Notes: a model not told the origin generated them from the sequence alone. A stretch of 64,000 nt of DNA from Streptoverticillium olivoreticuli subsp. olivoreticuli (GCF_003391135.1 NZ_CP031455.1:2627501-2691500), one strand, 5' to 3'. Positions 8,397 through 18,254 are shown, counted from the stretch's first letter. Translations and numbers: made by a program.

Positions 8397-10907
8397 TCAC
8401 GCGCCGCGCAGCACCGCTCCCGTGCTCTCGACGGCCGAGGCAACGGCCGCGTCGCGCGCGGCAGTTGCCTCGTCGGCGGTCAGGGTGCGGTCGGCGGCGC
8501 GGAAGCGGAGCGCGTACGCCAGCGACTTCTTGCCCTCGCCGAGCTGCTCGCCGGTGAAGATGTCGAACAGGCGCAGCGACTCCAGGAGTTCACCGGCGCC
8601 GGACCGCAGCGCGGCCTCGACCTCGGCGGCGGGGACGGAGGCGTCCACGACCAGCGCGACGTCCTGGGTGGCCACCGGGAAGGCGGACACGTGCGGGGCC
8701 TCGACGGCGCCGGTGCCGGCCCGCTCCAGGAGGTCGAGCTCGATCTCCATGGCGCAGGTGCGCTCCGGCAGGCCGAACGCCTTGGTGACGCGCGGGTGGA
8801 GCTCACCGGCGTTGCCGACGAGCACCTCCTCGCCGTCGACCAGGGCGAGCAGCGCGGCGCAGCGGCCCGGGTGGTACGGGGCCGTCTGGTCCTGACGGAC
8901 AATCAGCTCGACGCCCGCCGCGCGGGCGACCGCGCGGCCCGCCTCGATGGCGTCCGCCCAGGTCGACGGGCGGCCCTTGCCCCACCAGCCGGCCTGCTCG
9001 CGCGCGCCGGCGAGGACGACGGCCGCACGGCGCGGCTGCCGGGGCAGCGCGGCGTTCAGACCGGCGATCTCCTCGTCGGTCGGACGGCGGTCGACGGGCA
9101 GCCGGACCGCCGGGCGCTCGGCACCGGTCGGCCGGAAGACCAGCCCGGTCTCGAACAGCGCGAGGTCGTGCTCACCGCGGCCGTCGTTGCGGCGCAGGGC
9201 GGCGAAGAGCCCCGGCAGCAGGGTCGTGCGCAGCGCGGGCTCGGTGTCGGAGAGCGGGTTGACCAGGCGCACCACGAGGCGGCGCGGGTCGTCGGCCTCC
9301 AGGCCGAGCTGGTCGAGGGCGGCCTCCCCGAGGAAGGGGTAGCTGGGGGCCTCGACATAGCCGGCGCCGGCGAGGGCGCGGCCCACGCGGCGGTGCAGGC
9401 GCTGCCGCTCGGTCAGCCCGCGCCCGGCGGGCGGCTGCGGCAGGGTGGAGGGCAGGTTCTCGTAGCCCTCCAGCCGGATGACCTCTTCGGCGAGGTCGTT
9501 GGGGTCGGTGAGGTCGGGGCGCCAGCTGGGCACGGTGACGATCAGCTCGTCCTGCCCGTAGACGTCGCAGCCGACCTCCTGGAGGCGGCGGACGACGGTC
9601 TCCCGGCCGTACTCGACACCGGCGACGCGGTCCGGGTGGTCGGCGCTCATCGCGATCGTGCGCGGCCCGCTGGGGGCGACGACCTCGGTGACCCCGGCCT
9701 CGGCGGTGCCGCCCGCCAGCAGCACCATCAGGTCGACGGTGCGCTGCGCCGCCGCGGAGGCGGCCTGCGGGTCGACGCCGCGCTCGAAGCGCTTGGACGC
9801 CTCGGAGGACAGCTTGTGGCGGCGGGCCGTGCGGGCGACGGAGATGGCGTCGAAGTGCGCGGCCTCGACGACGATCTCGGTGGAGCCCTGACCGGCCGCG
9901 TGGTCGGCGATCTCGGTGTCGGCACCGCCCATGACACCCGCGAGGCCGATGGGACCGCGGTTGTCGGTGATGACGAGGTCCTCGGGGTGCAGGACCCGCT
10001 TGACCCCGTCGAGGGTGGTGAGCTTCTCGCCCGCCTTGGCGCGGCGCACGCCGATCGTCCCGTCGACGCGGGAGCGGTCGTAGGCGTGCAGCGGCTGGCC
10101 GAGCTCGAGCATCACGTAGTTGGTGACGTCGACGGCGAGCGAGACCGTGCGCATGCCGGCCTTCTGGAGGCGGCGCTGGAGCCAGATCGGCGAGCGCGCC
10201 TCGGGGGAGAGACCGGTCACCGTACGGGCGGTGAAGCGGTCGCAGCCGGCCGGGTCGGCGACCTGGACGGGGTAGCCGTAGCTGTTGGGCGCGGGCACGT
10301 CCAGCAGGGCCGGGTCGCGCAGCGGCAGGCCGTAGGCGGTGGCGGCCTCGCGGGCGACGCCGCGCATCGACAGGCAGTAGCCCCGGTCGGGGGTGACGGC
10401 GATGTCGAGGACCTCGTCGACGAGCTCCAGCAGCTCGATGGCGTCGGTGCCGGGCTCGTACTCCTGCGGCAGCACGATGATGCCGTGCGTGCCGTCGTCG
10501 CCCATGCCCAGCTCGTCGCCGGAGCAGATCATGCCGTGCGAGGTGCGGCCGTACGTCTTGCGCGCGGCGATCGCGAAGTCGCCGGGCAGCACGGCGCCGG
10601 GCAGCACGACGACGACCTTGTCGCCGACGGAGAAGTTGCGGGCGCCGCAGACGATCTCCTGCGGCTCGCCCGTGCCGTTGGCGCCGCCGACGTCGACCGT
10701 GCAGAAGCGGATGGGCTTCTTGAAGCCCTCCAGCTCCTCGATCGTGAGGACCTGGCCGACGACGAGGGGGCCCTTCAGGCCCGTGCCGAGCTGCTCGACG
10801 CGCTCGACCTCGAGGCCGGCGGCGACGAGCTTGGCCTGCACGTCGCGGCCGGTGGTACCGGCCGGCAGGTCGACGTACTCCCGCAGCCAAGAAAGCGGGA
10901 CCCGCAT
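8397..10907 (-). CDS. pheT: Phenylalanyl-tRNA synthetase beta subunit
   Basis: This 836-residue beta subunit of the alpha2-beta2 PheRS charges tRNA-Phe. It starts [15 protein letters not shown], the usual beginning. An EMAP/OB tRNA-binding domain (about 40-155, RFCTVDVGG and [14 protein letters not shown]) follows, then the B3/B4 editing region (about 215-370), the B5 domain (about 405-480, [20 protein letters not shown]) and the C-terminal anticodon-binding FDX-ACB domain (about 740-835, [16 protein letters not shown]). The length is normal. The ATG overlaps the last base of the pheS stop (TGATG), giving tight coupling of the two subunits. Confidence 0.98.
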   Translation of the reverse strand: MRVPLSWLREYVDLPAGTTGRDVQAKLVAAGLEVERVEQLGTGLKGPLVVGQVLTIEELEGFKKPIRFCTVDVGGANGTGEPQEIVCGARNFSVGDKVVVVLPGAVLPGDFAIAARKTYGRTSHGMICSGDELGMGDDGTHGIIVLPQEYEPGTDAIELLELVDEVLDIAVTPDRGYCLSMRGVAREAATAYGLPLRDPALLDVPAPNSYGYPVQVADPAGCDRFTARTVTGLSPEARSPIWLQRRLQKAGMRTVSLAVDVTNYVMLELGQPLHAYDRSRVDGTIGVRRAKAGEKLTTLDGVKRVLHPEDLVITDNRGPIGLAGVMGGADTEIADHAAGQGSTEIVVEAAHFDAISVARTARRHKLSSEASKRFERGVDPQAASAAAQRTVDLMVLLAGGTAEAGVTEVVAPSGPRTIAMSADHPDRVAGVEYGRETVVRRLQEVGCDVYGQDELIVTVPSWRPDLTDPNDLAEEVIRLEGYENLPSTLPQPPAGRGLTERQRLHRRVGRALAGAGYVEAPSYPFLGEAALDQLGLEADDPRRLVVRLVNPLSDTEPALRTTLLPGLFAALRRNDGRGEHDLALFETGLVFRPTGAERPAVRLPVDRRPTDEEIAGLNAALPRQPRRAAVVLAGAREQAGWWGKGRPSTWADAIEAGRAVARAAGVELIVRQDQTAPYHPGRCAALLALVDGEEVLVGNAGELHPRVTKAFGLPERTCAMEIELDLLERAGTGAVEAPHVSAFPVATQDVALVVDASVPAAEVEAALRSGAGELLESLRLFDIFTGEQLGEGKKSLAYALRFRAADRTLTADEATAARDAAVASAVESTGAVLRGA

Positions 10908-12031
10908 CAGATCTCCATCCCGAACGGCCGGGTGAAACGCACGTCACCCTCGACCATGTCTCGCATGTCTTCGACGTTGTGGCGGAACATCAGCATCCGT
11001 TCGATGCCGAACCCGAAGGCGAATCCGCTGTACTTCTCCGGGTCGATGCCCGCGGCGACCAGCACCCGGGGGTTGACCATGCCGCAGCCGCCCAGCTCGA
11101 TCCAGCCCTCGCTGGAGCAGGTGCGGCAGGGCGCCTCGGGGTTGCCGACCGACTCGCCGCGGCAGACATAGCACTGCATGTCCAGCTCGGCGGAGGGCTC
11201 GGTGAAGGGGAAGTAGTTGGGGCGCAGCCGCGTCGTGAGGCCCTCGCCGAACAGCGAGCGCACCATGTGCTCGATGGTGCCCTTGAGGTCGGCCATGGTC
11301 AGGCCCTCGTCGATGGCGAGGAGCTCGACCTGGTTGAAGACCGGGGTGTGGGTGGCGTCCAGCTCGTCGGTGCGGTAGACGCGGCCCGGGCAGACCACAT
11401 AGATGGGGGGCTCGCGGTCGAGCATCGAGCGGACCTGCACCGGGGAGGTGTGGGTGCGCAGCACGACGCCGGACTCGTCGTCCTTGGTGCCCCGGCCCTG
11501 GACGAAGAAGGTGTCCTGCATGGCGCGGGCCGGGTGGTCGGGCTCGAAGTTCAGGGCGTCGAAGTTGAACCACTCCGCCTCGACCTCGGGGCCCTCCGCG
11601 ACCTCGTAGCCCATCGCGACGAAGACGTCCTCGATGCGCTCGGAGAGCGTGGTCAGCGGGTGGCGGGCGCCGGCCGGTACGCGGTCGTACGGCACGGTGA
11701 CGTCCACCGCCTCCTCGACCAGCACCCGGGCGTCGCGCTCGGCCTCCAGCTCGGCCTGGCGGGCGGCGAGGGCCTTGCTCACGACGCCGCGGGCCATGCC
11801 CACGCGCTTGCCGGCCTCGGCCTTGGCCTGCGGGGGCAGGGCGCCGATCTCACGGTTGGCGAGGGACAGCGGCGAGGTCGGCCCGGTGTGGGCGATCTTC
11901 GCCTCGTGAAGGGCCTCGAGGTCGCCGGCGGCGGCGAAGGCGGCGAGCGCCTCGCTCCGCATGCGCTCGATCTCTTCCGGTTTCAGTGCCTCGACCTCGA
12001 CAGGGTCGTACGACTTATTGGGTGCGGACAT
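10907..12031 (-). CDS. pheS: Phenylalanyl-tRNA synthetase alpha subunit
   Basis: This 374-residue catalytic subunit of PheRS has an N-terminal tRNA-binding coiled coil (about 1-100), then class II synthetase motifs: [31 protein letters not shown] (motif region), [21 protein letters not shown] with [12 protein letters not shown], and the C-terminal [10 protein letters not shown] and [13 protein letters not shown] (motif 3). It starts at ATG 12031 and shares one base with pheT. The 180-base gap to the kinase gene upstream must hold the operon promoter; three TTGGCAC-type repeats lie there (12119-12150). Confidence 0.98.
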   Translation of the reverse strand: MSAPNKSYDPVEVEALKPEEIERMRSEALAAFAAAGDLEALHEAKIAHTGPTSPLSLANREIGALPPQAKAEAGKRVGMARGVVSKALAARQAELEAERDARVLVEEAVDVTVPYDRVPAGARHPLTTLSERIEDVFVAMGYEVAEGPEVEAEWFNFDALNFEPDHPARAMQDTFFVQGRGTKDDESGVVLRTHTSPVQVRSMLDREPPIYVVCPGRVYRTDELDATHTPVFNQVELLAIDEGLTMADLKGTIEHMVRSLFGEGLTTRLRPNYFPFTEPSAELDMQCYVCRGESVGNPEAPCRTCSSEGWIELGGCGMVNPRVLVAAGIDPEKYSGFAFGFGIERMLMFRHNVEDMRDMVEGDVRFTRPFGMEI

Positions 12032-12052
12032 CTCTTCCCGTGCTTCCGATTG

Positions 12053-12080
12053 TCCCCCAGCTACCGCTGGGAGGTGCCCC
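12053..12080. repeat. Copy of the dispersed CCCAGC-tacc-GCTGGG hairpin repeat
   Basis: These 28 bases are identical to the central part of repeats at 22388-22415 and 61933-61960. The core can form a 6-bp hairpin (CCCAGC/GCTGGG). It lies in the pheS upstream region. Confidence 0.8.
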
Positions 12081-12118
12081 TGGCCTCGCTTCGCTGCGCG
12101 GCTCTGCCCGACTGTGTT

Positions 12119-12150
12119 GGTGCCAAGGTCGTGCCAAAGGTGCCAAAGGT
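12119..12150 (-). promoter_or_regulatory. Three closely spaced TTGGCAC repeats upstream of pheS
   Basis: On the leftward strand the heptamer TTGGCAC occurs three times within 30 bases, beginning about 10-12 bases apart and mostly preceded by CT or CTT. The repeats lie about 90-120 bases before the pheS ATG. Helical spacing suggests a protein-binding or promoter array, but no regulator of this kind is known to me for pheST. Confidence 0.35.
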
Positions 12151-12211
12151 CGAGTCTAAAGGGCGCGTGTGGTGGGGTGGGCCCGCGGGCCGGTGCTCGG
12201 CCCCTTCGCTC

Positions 12212-13375
12212 TCACCCCTGGGAGAGAAAGGCCGGCGCGCCCACGGGCAGGGTGAAGCGGAACCGGGCGCCGCCGCGGGGGGCCCGGTCGACGGTGATGG
12301 TGCCGCCGTGCGCCTCGACGATGCCCTTGACGATATACAGGCCCAGGCCGGTGCCACCGCGCTTGCTGCCCCGCCAGAAGCGGGTGAAGACGCGGCCCAT
12401 CGACTCCTCCGGAATGCCGGGCCCCTCATCGCTCACGGTGACCGCCGTACCCTCTGCCCGGGCCTTGGTCAGCGCCGGTGACACCGCTATCGTGACGAGT
12501 CCCTCGCCGTGGCGCACCGCATTTTCCAGGAGGTTGCCCAGCACCTGGTCGATCTTGTCCGGATCCGCCCAGAGCTGGGGCAGCGGCCCCGCGACCTCGA
12601 CCTCGAAGCGGTCCTCGGGCTGCCCGGCCGCGGTGTGCGCCTGGACGTGCCGCCGGACCGCGGCGACGATGTCGACGGGCTGGCGGCGCACCTCCAGCCG
12701 CCCGGAGTCGATCCGGGAGATGTCGAGCAGCTCGGCGATCAGCCGGGTGACGCGGTCGGCATCGGCGTCGACGGTCTCCAGCATCAGCCGCTTCTGGTCG
12801 TCGGTGAAGCGCTCCCACTTGGCGAGCAGGGTCGCCGTGAAGCCCTTGACCGAGGTCAGCGGCGAGCGCAGCTCGTGGGCGACGGTGGCGATCAGCTCGG
12901 CGTGGCTGCGCTCGGTGCGGCGGCGGGCGTCGGTGCCGCGCAGCTGGACGACCAGGCGGCGCACGGGCCCGCTGGGGCGCTCGCGCACATAGCGGGCGGA
13001 GACGAGCACCTCACGGCCGCCGGGCAGCAGCAGATTGCGCTCGGGCTGCCCGATCCGGGTGGCGAGGCCGCCGTAGGGATCGGTCAGGGACCACCAGCGG
13101 CGGCCCTCCAGATCCTCCAGGGGCAGGGCGCTCTCCAGCGGCCGGCCCATCGCCTCGCGGGGCGAGACCGCCGTGATGCGGGCGGCGGCGGCGTTGAAGC
13201 AGGTCACCCGGCCGTTCTCGTCGGCGACCACCAGGCCGTCGGGGAGGTCGTCGGGATCCAGCCCGAGGCCGTCCAGGCCGTGCGCGGGCGCGTCACGGGC
13301 ACCACCGGCACCTTGGGATCCGTGCACCGCGGCCGGACACGCGTCGGCCACACTCCCGGAAGTCCTGACGTTCAT
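12212..13375 (-). CDS. Orphan soluble sensor histidine kinase with PAS domain
   Basis: This 387-residue protein has no membrane helix. A PAS domain spans about 40-140 (LPDGLVVADENGRVTCFNAAAARITAVS). The HisKA dimerisation helix holds the phospho-acceptor in VAHELRSPLTSVKGF (His about 167). HATPase_c follows (about 270-385) with NLLENAVRHG, DEGPGIPEE, RFWRGSKRGGTGLGLYIVK. All N, G1, F and G2 boxes are present. The ATG at 13375 is favoured because GGGAGGGG lies about ten bases upstream; a GTG at 13384 is too close to that site. No response regulator gene is adjacent. It lies between pheS and the rRNA methyltransferase gene. Confidence 0.92.
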   Translation of the reverse strand: MNVRTSGSVADACPAAVHGSQGAGGARDAPAHGLDGLGLDPDDLPDGLVVADENGRVTCFNAAAARITAVSPREAMGRPLESALPLEDLEGRRWWSLTDPYGGLATRIGQPERNLLLPGGREVLVSARYVRERPSGPVRRLVVQLRGTDARRRTERSHAELIATVAHELRSPLTSVKGFTATLLAKWERFTDDQKRLMLETVDADADRVTRLIAELLDISRIDSGRLEVRRQPVDIVAAVRRHVQAHTAAGQPEDRFEVEVAGPLPQLWADPDKIDQVLGNLLENAVRHGEGLVTIAVSPALTKARAEGTAVTVSDEGPGIPEESMGRVFTRFWRGSKRGGTGLGLYIVKGIVEAHGGTITVDRAPRGGARFRFTLPVGAPAFLSQG

Positions 13376-13414
13376 CACCCGCACCCCCTCCCGAACCCCC
13401 GGGGGGCAACCCTA

Positions 13415-14248
13415 CTAGCTGAAGGTCACGGAGCGGCACCCTCCGGGTGCACGCTGCGCACGGGCGGAGGCATAAAGGCACACGGCGGCGGCCGTCGCGA
13501 GGTTCAGGCTCTCGGCCTTTCCGTGGATCGGGACCCGCACGACCTCGTCGGCGAGGGCGCGCGTCTCCTCGGGCAGGCCCCAGGCCTCGTTGCCGAAGAC
13601 CCAGGCGGTGGGCCCGCCCATGGTGCCCTGGTCGAGCTCCGCGTCCAGGTCCCGCTCGCCCGCGCCGTCGGCGGCCAGGATGCGCACCCCGGCGTCCTTC
13701 AGGCCGCGCACCGCCTGCTCCACGGGGACGCCGACGGCGACCGGCAGGTGGAAGAGGGAGCCGACCGAGGCCCGTACGGACTTGGGGTTGTAGAGGTCCA
13801 CGGAGGCGTCGGTGAGCACCACGGCGTCCGCGCCCGCGGCGTCCGCGCAGCGCAGGACCGTACCGGCGTTGCCGGGGTCGCGGACGTGCGCGAGGACGGC
13901 GACCAGCTTGGGCCGGGCGGCGAGGATCTCCTCGAAGGGCGAGTCGAGGAAGCGGCACAGCCCGACGATGCCCTGGGGGGTCACGGTGTCGGACATCGCG
14001 GCGATGACCTCGTCCGTCGCGATCAGCACCGGCACGCCGGCGGCCCGGGAGGCGGCGACGATGTCCGCGTGGCGCTCGGCGGCGTCCGGCGTGACATACA
14101 CCTCGACCAGGTGCCGGGCGGCCTCGCGGACGGACTGCGGGCCCTCCGCGAGGAAGCGGCGTTCCTTGCCGCGGAAGCTGCGCTTGGTCAGCCGACGGGC
14201 CGCGACGACACGGGGCGATCGCAGGGAGGTCAGCTCGGGGGCCGCCAT
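13415..14248 (-). CDS. SpoU/TrmH-family RNA 2'-O-ribose methyltransferase
   Basis: This 277-residue protein has an N-terminal substrate-binding domain (RRFLAEGPQSVREAARHL) and a C-terminal SPOUT knot domain. The three SpoU motifs are visible: VRDPGNAGTVLRCADAAGADAV, WVFGNEAWGLPEE and IHGKAESLNLATAAAVCLY. It probably methylates a ribose in 23S rRNA or tRNA with S-adenosylmethionine. Its place just beyond rplT in a ribosomal operon supports an rRNA role. The ATG at 14248 has a weak AAGTGAG site. A terminator hairpin separates it from rplT, so it may have its own promoter. Confidence 0.93.
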   Translation of the reverse strand: MAAPELTSLRSPRVVAARRLTKRSFRGKERRFLAEGPQSVREAARHLVEVYVTPDAAERHADIVAASRAAGVPVLIATDEVIAAMSDTVTPQGIVGLCRFLDSPFEEILAARPKLVAVLAHVRDPGNAGTVLRCADAAGADAVVLTDASVDLYNPKSVRASVGSLFHLPVAVGVPVEQAVRGLKDAGVRILAADGAGERDLDAELDQGTMGGPTAWVFGNEAWGLPEETRALADEVVRVPIHGKAESLNLATAAAVCLYASARAQRAPGGCRSVTFS

Positions 14249-14310
14249 GGGCTCACTTTCGGTTGCTGGGTGGTACGGGCCGGGCCGGTGCGTCAAGGCC
14301 CGGACGCGAT

Positions 14311-14341
14311 CGGACCCGCAGGCCAGAAGCCTGCGGGTCCG
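14311..14341 (-). terminator. 12-bp hairpin after rplT
   Basis: Perfect arms at 14311-14322 and 14330-14341 surround a 7-base loop. It starts 27 bases after the rplT stop on the leftward strand and so ends the infC-rpmI-rplT operon. Confidence 0.85.
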
Positions 14342-14367
14342 GTCGTTGTGCCTTACGGCGCCGACAA

Positions 14368-14754
14368 TCAGGCGGCGGCCTTCGGCGCGTTGACGTCGGC
14401 CGGCAGCGCCTTCTGGGCCACCTCGACGAGCGCGGCGAACGCGTTCATGTCGTTGACCGCGAGCTCGGCCAGGATCTTGCGGTCCACCTCGATGTTGGCG
14501 GCCTTCAGACCCTGGATGAGGCGGTTGTACGTCATGCCGTTCTGGCGGGCAGCGGCGTTGATGCGCTGGATCCACAGCTGACGGAAGTCGCCCTTGCGCT
14601 TCTTGCGGTCGTTGTAGTTGTAGACCAGGGAGTGGGTGACCTGCTCCTTGGCCTTGCGGTACAGGCGCGACCGCTGGCCGCGGTAGCCCTTGGCCGCCTC
14701 GAGGATCGCCCGACGCTTCTTGTGCGCGTTGACTGCGCGCTTGACGCGTGCCAC
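14368..14754 (-). CDS. rplT: 50S ribosomal protein L20
   Basis: This 128-residue protein starts with GTG. It shows the L20 pattern [60 protein letters not shown] and [14 protein letters not shown]20 binds 23S rRNA early in 50S assembly and in other bacteria represses this operon. It is the last gene of infC-rpmI-rplT, 101 bases after rpmI. Length is slightly above the usual 117-120 because of an Ala-rich C-terminal tail common in Actinobacteria. Confidence 0.98.
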   Translation of the reverse strand: MARVKRAVNAHKKRRAILEAAKGYRGQRSRLYRKAKEQVTHSLVYNYNDRKKRKGDFRQLWIQRINAAARQNGMTYNRLIQGLKAANIEVDRKILAELAVNDMNAFAALVEVAQKALPADVNAPKAAA

Positions 14755-14855
14755 TTGTTAACTCCTTGTAGCGGGGCCGCGGTGCGTTCTCACGCGGCCC
14801 GAATTCGAATGGGTCCCGGTCCGACGCGCACCCCGTGTGGACGGGGCGCGGAGCG

Positions 14856-15050
14856 TCACTTGCCGAGAAGCTTCTTGATCTTCTTGGCGTCGCCCGGGGC
14901 CATCTCGGCGTTGCCGGTGAGGCGACGCGTCAGCTTGGACGACTTGTGCTCGAGCAGGTGGCGCTTGCCGGCGCGCTCGCGCATGACCTTGCCGGAGCCA
15001 GTGATCTTGAAGCGCTTGCTGGCACCGGAGTGCGTCTTGTTCTTCGGCAT
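14856..15050 (-). CDS. rpmI: 50S ribosomal protein L35
   Basis: This 64-residue basic protein starts [25 protein letters not shown] and continues [16 protein letters not shown], the standard L35 sequence. It sits between infC and rplT in the conserved operon, 127 bases after the infC stop. Confidence 0.98.
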   Translation of the reverse strand: MPKNKTHSGASKRFKITGSGKVMRERAGKRHLLEHKSSKLTRRLTGNAEMAPGDAKKIKKLLGK

Positions 15051-15177
15051 CGCGCCGTATCTCCTCGTCGGTGGCGCTCCCTCGAGCCCGTTACCGGGCG
15101 CACGGGAGCGTCAGCTGTGTTCGGTTGCTGCCCGGGGCGGGTGCCCCGGGGGGTAATCCGGGGCACAGGCCCCTGGA

Positions 15178-15816
15178 TCACGCCTCTGCAGGCTCCTCGG
15201 CGGACGACTCCTGCTCGGCGGACTGCTCCTGCTCGGCGGAGACACCCTGGCGCTCCGCCTTGCGGGCGGCCTGCGCCTCGCGGGCTTCGGCCATCGCCTC
15301 GGTCTTCTTCTTGTGCGGACCGAGGACCATGATCATGTTTCGGCCGTCCTGCTTCGGGTTCGACTCGACGAAACCGAGCTCCTGGACGTCCTCCGCCAGT
15401 CGCTGGAGCAGTCGGTAGCCGAGCTCCGGCCGGGACTGCTCGCGACCACGGAACATGATCGTGATCTTGACCTTGTCGCCCTGCTTGAGGAACCGGACGA
15501 CGTGACCCTTCTTGGTGTCATAGTCGTGCGGGTCGATCTTCGGCCGGAGCTTCATCTCCTTGATGACCGTGTGCGCCTGGTTCTTGCGCGCCTCACGGGC
15601 CTTCATGGCCGACTCGTACTTGAACTTGCCGTAGTCCATGAGCTTGCAGACCGGCGGCCTGGCGGAAGCGGCGACCTCGACCAGGTCGAGGTCGTACTCC
15701 TGCGCGAGCTCAAGGGCCTTGGCGAGCGGCACAATGCCCACCTGCTCGCCGCTCGGACCGACGAGTCGCACCTCGGGGACGCGAATCCGGTCGTTGATGC
15801 GGGGCTCGGTGCTGAT
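15178..15816 (-). CDS. infC: Translation initiation factor IF-3, probably with a rare ATC start
   Basis: This protein of about 212 residues has the IF-3 N domain ([31 protein letters not shown]) and C domain ([47 protein letters not shown]). The C-terminal tail is rich in Ala and Glu. A perfect AGGAGG (15821-15826) ends four bases before an ATC at 15816, exactly where the conserved [11 protein letters not shown] begins. The nearest in-frame ordinary start, GTG at 15840, lies before that AGGAGG and has no site of its own. IF-3 genes elsewhere use AUU/AUC for autoregulation, so ATC is the likelier start. With GTG the product would be 220 residues. Confidence 0.95.
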   Translation of the reverse strand: MSTEPRINDRIRVPEVRLVGPSGEQVGIVPLAKALELAQEYDLDLVEVAASARPPVCKLMDYGKFKYESAMKAREARKNQAHTVIKEMKLRPKIDPHDYDTKKGHVVRFLKQGDKVKITIMFRGREQSRPELGYRLLQRLAEDVQELGFVESNPKQDGRNMIMVLGPHKKKTEAMAEAREAQAARKAERQGVSAEQEQSAEQESSAEEPAEA

Positions 15817-15886
15817 GGGGCCTCCTAGGTTGCACCACACGGTTGTCTGGCGGACAGCCGCGTAACGTCTGTTCGGGATGACCCCC

Positions 15887-15938
15887 GCGTCATGGCTCGT
15901 GACGCAAAAAACGCCCCGGACGGGACACAGGCGGGGGC
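15887..15938 (-). promoter_or_regulatory. infC: infC leader with two hairpins and a U-run: candidate attenuator
   Basis: On the leftward strand a GC-rich hairpin (15913-15938, GCCCC/GGGGC arms) is followed directly by a run of six T (15911-15906). A second small hairpin (GCGTCA/TGACGC, about 15887-15905) follows. T-runs are rare in this genome, so a true intrinsic terminator inside the leader, about 100 bases before the infC start, is likely. L20- or IF-3-linked attenuation is known in other bacteria; the mechanism here is an inference. The remainder of the 418-base gap up to 16234 shows no gene. Confidence 0.5.
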
Positions 15939-16234
15939 TCCTCAAACACCGGGAGCACCACCGCGGTCAACCGCGAGGCGCACACGACGGTTCCGCATCG
16001 TCCGTACGGAACGATGGGCGCCGCCTGACCGGAGACCTGCCGACCCATGAGTCGGTCAGGTGGGAGAATCGGAGCCTCCACTTGTGGGCCGGGCACGCTA
16101 GTGACCAGCCGGTCGTTGTCCAGCATACCAGCGACCCGGCCCGGTCCCCACCCGTGCGCACCGGGGCCCTAGGCTGGGGCACTGTTCCGCCGCCCGCGCG
16201 CGGCGGGAGACCCCACACAAGCGGAAGAGCAACG

Positions 16235-16615
16235 ATGAGCGACGCCACCCCCGAGTCCACGCCGGCCCCCTCCGAGGAGGCGCCGGACTTCGACACCATG
16301 ACCCGTGACATCGCGGACGTGCCCGCGGTCGAGGTGATCACCACGGTCGCGGTGCACCTGATGAGCTCGGCGGCGGTCAACCTCGGCCTCGCCGAGGACG
16401 GTGAGGCGCACAAGGACCTGGACGAGGCCCGCAAGCTGATCACCGCGCTCGCCGGCCTGGTCACCGCGGGCGCCACCGAGATCAGCAACTTCCACGCGGC
16501 CCCGCTGCGCGACGGCCTGAAGTCGCTCCAGCTGGCCTTCCGCGAGGCGTCCGTCGTCCCGGACGAGCCGGGCCAGGGGCCGGGCGAGAAGTTCACCGGC
16601 CCCGTCTTCGGCTGA
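16235..16615 (+). CDS. DUF1844 family protein
   Basis: This 126-residue protein has an acidic, Pro-rich N-terminus (about 1-25) and the DUF1844 core: DFDTMTRDIADVPAVEVITTVAVHLMSSAAVNLGL, then DLDEARKLITALAGLV and RDGLKSLQLAFREAS. The family is conserved next to infC in Actinobacteria, as here, but its function is unknown. It is divergent from infC. The start ATG at 16235 has a weak site (GGAAGAG). Confidence 0.9.
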   Translation: MSDATPESTPAPSEEAPDFDTMTRDIADVPAVEVITTVAVHLMSSAAVNLGLAEDGEAHKDLDEARKLITALAGLVTAGATEISNFHAAPLRDGLKSLQLAFREASVVPDEPGQGPGEKFTGPVFG

Positions 16616-16638
16616 GCCGCCGCGCTCCCGCGGCCCCG

Positions 16639-17448
16639 TCAGGCGCCGGGCTCCGGCCCGGCGTCGCGGCTCTTCGGCCCGGTGTCCGGGCGCGGCGCCG
16701 TCGACAGCTCGTCCGCGAGGATCGCGGGCCCCTGACGGGGGTGGGTGACCTGGTGCGCCAGGGCCGCCAGCGCGCCGCCGATCAGCGGGGCGACGATGAA
16801 CAGCCACAGCTGGGACAGCGCGCCGCCGCCCGCGAAGAGCGCCGGGCCGATGCTCCGGGCCGGGTTCACGGATGTGCCCGTCAGCGGGATGCCGATCAGG
16901 TGGATCACCGCGAGCGTCAGGCCGATGGGCAGCCCGTCGAAGCCGACCACGGCGATCTTGTGCGTCACCGCGAGGTAGACGAAGACCAGCAGGAAGGTCA
17001 TGACGACTTCCGCGAGGAACGCGCCGCCGGTGTTGAGGTGCACGGCCGAGCGGTCCGCGAAGCCGTTGCTGCCGAAGGCGCCGTGGGTCTTGAGCCCCGG
17101 CACCTGCTTGGCCAGCAGGAACAGGATCGCCGCGCCCACGATGCCGCCGAGCAGCTGGGCGATCCAGTACTCGATGGCCGTACGGAGCGTGATGCGGCCC
17201 TCCACGAGCAGGCCGAGCGTCACCGCCGGGTTGACGTGACAGCCCGAGACCGGACCCAGCGCGTACGCGAGGGCCAGCAGGGTGAACCCGAAGGCCAGCG
17301 CGATACCGAGCACGCCGATGTAGTCGGCCGCGAGAACCGCTGAACCGACGGCGAAGAAAACCAGCAGCGCGGTGCCGAGGAATTCGGCCGCGACGGTTCT
17401 CGTCTGCACGGGATCGAGAGTCACCGACCCCAGCTTGACGGCGTCCAT
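16639..17448 (-). CDS. Aquaporin / MIP family channel (AqpZ-like)
   Basis: This 269-residue protein has six membrane helices and both pore-forming half-helices with intact NPA motifs: GCHVNPAVTLG (about residue 73) and GTSVNPARSIGPALF (about 195). It begins with a short N-terminal segment before TVAAEFLGTALLVFF. The selectivity-filter region reads like water-selective AqpZ rather than a glycerol facilitator, though this needs alignment. The cytoplasmic C-terminal tail (about 235-269) is hydrophilic and Pro-rich. It converges with the DUF1844 gene. Confidence 0.93.
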   Translation of the reverse strand: MDAVKLGSVTLDPVQTRTVAAEFLGTALLVFFAVGSAVLAADYIGVLGIALAFGFTLLALAYALGPVSGCHVNPAVTLGLLVEGRITLRTAIEYWIAQLLGGIVGAAILFLLAKQVPGLKTHGAFGSNGFADRSAVHLNTGGAFLAEVVMTFLLVFVYLAVTHKIAVVGFDGLPIGLTLAVIHLIGIPLTGTSVNPARSIGPALFAGGGALSQLWLFIVAPLIGGALAALAHQVTHPRQGPAILADELSTAPRPDTGPKSRDAGPEPGA

Positions 17449-17519
17449 GGCGTCCTCCAGAGGATCGTGGACTGTCTTCGCATTGTCGGACGATCCAGGA
17501 CGAGCCGCCTGTCGGGCGA

Positions 17520-18254
17520 TCAGCGGGTGAAGAGGGGCTCCCCCGGGACGTCCGCGCCCGGCGGCAGCAGCGCCAGGTCCAGGCCGCGCACCAGCCGCGC
17601 GCGCAGGACCTCGTCGGCGGCCAGCGCCTCCGCGATCCGCTGGGCGACCTCGGCGGGCGCCGTGCCAGGGGCGGGTTCAAGCGCCAGCGTGCCGTCCGCG
17701 TCCCCGGACGGCACCAGGTGGGCGCGCAGCACACCCGGCTGCGCCGCCAGGACGGCCCGCAGGGCGTCCGTGACCGACGGGTCCGCCAGCGGATCCGCGC
17801 TCTGCCGCCCCTCCGCGAGGGCCAGCAGGGCGGGGCCCGTCAGCTGGTACGGCACCGGGCCCGCGAGGTCGATGACGACCGTGTCCGCCTTCTCGTGCGC
17901 GGCGGCCTGCAACGCCTGGTGCAGGGGTACGGCCACGGGCCGCGCGTCCGCGCGCCACCGGGCGAGGCTCTCGATCGACGTGAACGCGGGCAGCGCCTTG
18001 CGGCCGTCCGGGGCCTGAAGGGTGGGCACGGCCATGTCGCTGGTCTTCTCGCGCTTCAGCCCGTCCGGTCCGGTCTCCACCTCGCCGAGCACGGCGACGA
18101 CGGGGACGAGCAGGCGGGCGCCGCGGAGGGCGGCGAGCACGGCCGGCTCGGCGGCGGGGTCGCCCGCCCAGGCGGCGAGGGCTGCCGTCAGCTCGGGGTC
18201 GGCGGAACCGTCGTCGTCGGAGAACCCGGGGTCGGGAATGTTCTTGAGAGCCAC
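17520..18254 (-). CDS. SseB family protein
   Basis: This 244-residue soluble protein starts MALKNIPDPGFSDDDG and holds the SseB N-terminal domain (AALRGARLLVPVVAVLGEVETG, KTSDMAVPTLQAPDGRKALPAFTSIESLARW). A C-terminal SseB-like domain follows (LVPSGDADGTLALEPAPGTAPAEVAQRIAEAL). Such proteins are common in Streptomyces and their role is not established. It lies 71 bases upstream of the aquaporin gene on the same strand and could share a transcript. Confidence 0.9.
   Translation of the reverse strand: MALKNIPDPGFSDDDGSADPELTAALAAWAGDPAAEPAVLAALRGARLLVPVVAVLGEVETGPDGLKREKTSDMAVPTLQAPDGRKALPAFTSIESLARWRADARPVAVPLHQALQAAAHEKADTVVIDLAGPVPYQLTGPALLALAEGRQSADPLADPSVTDALRAVLAAQPGVLRAHLVPSGDADGTLALEPAPGTAPAEVAQRIAEALAADEVLRARLVRGLDLALLPPGADVPGEPLFTR

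Noticed and set aside
8313..11171. 952-codon frame opposite pheT
   Set aside because: It is antisense to a conserved synthetase gene and has the Asp/Val/Gly-rich composition of a mirror frame. There is no ribosome site.
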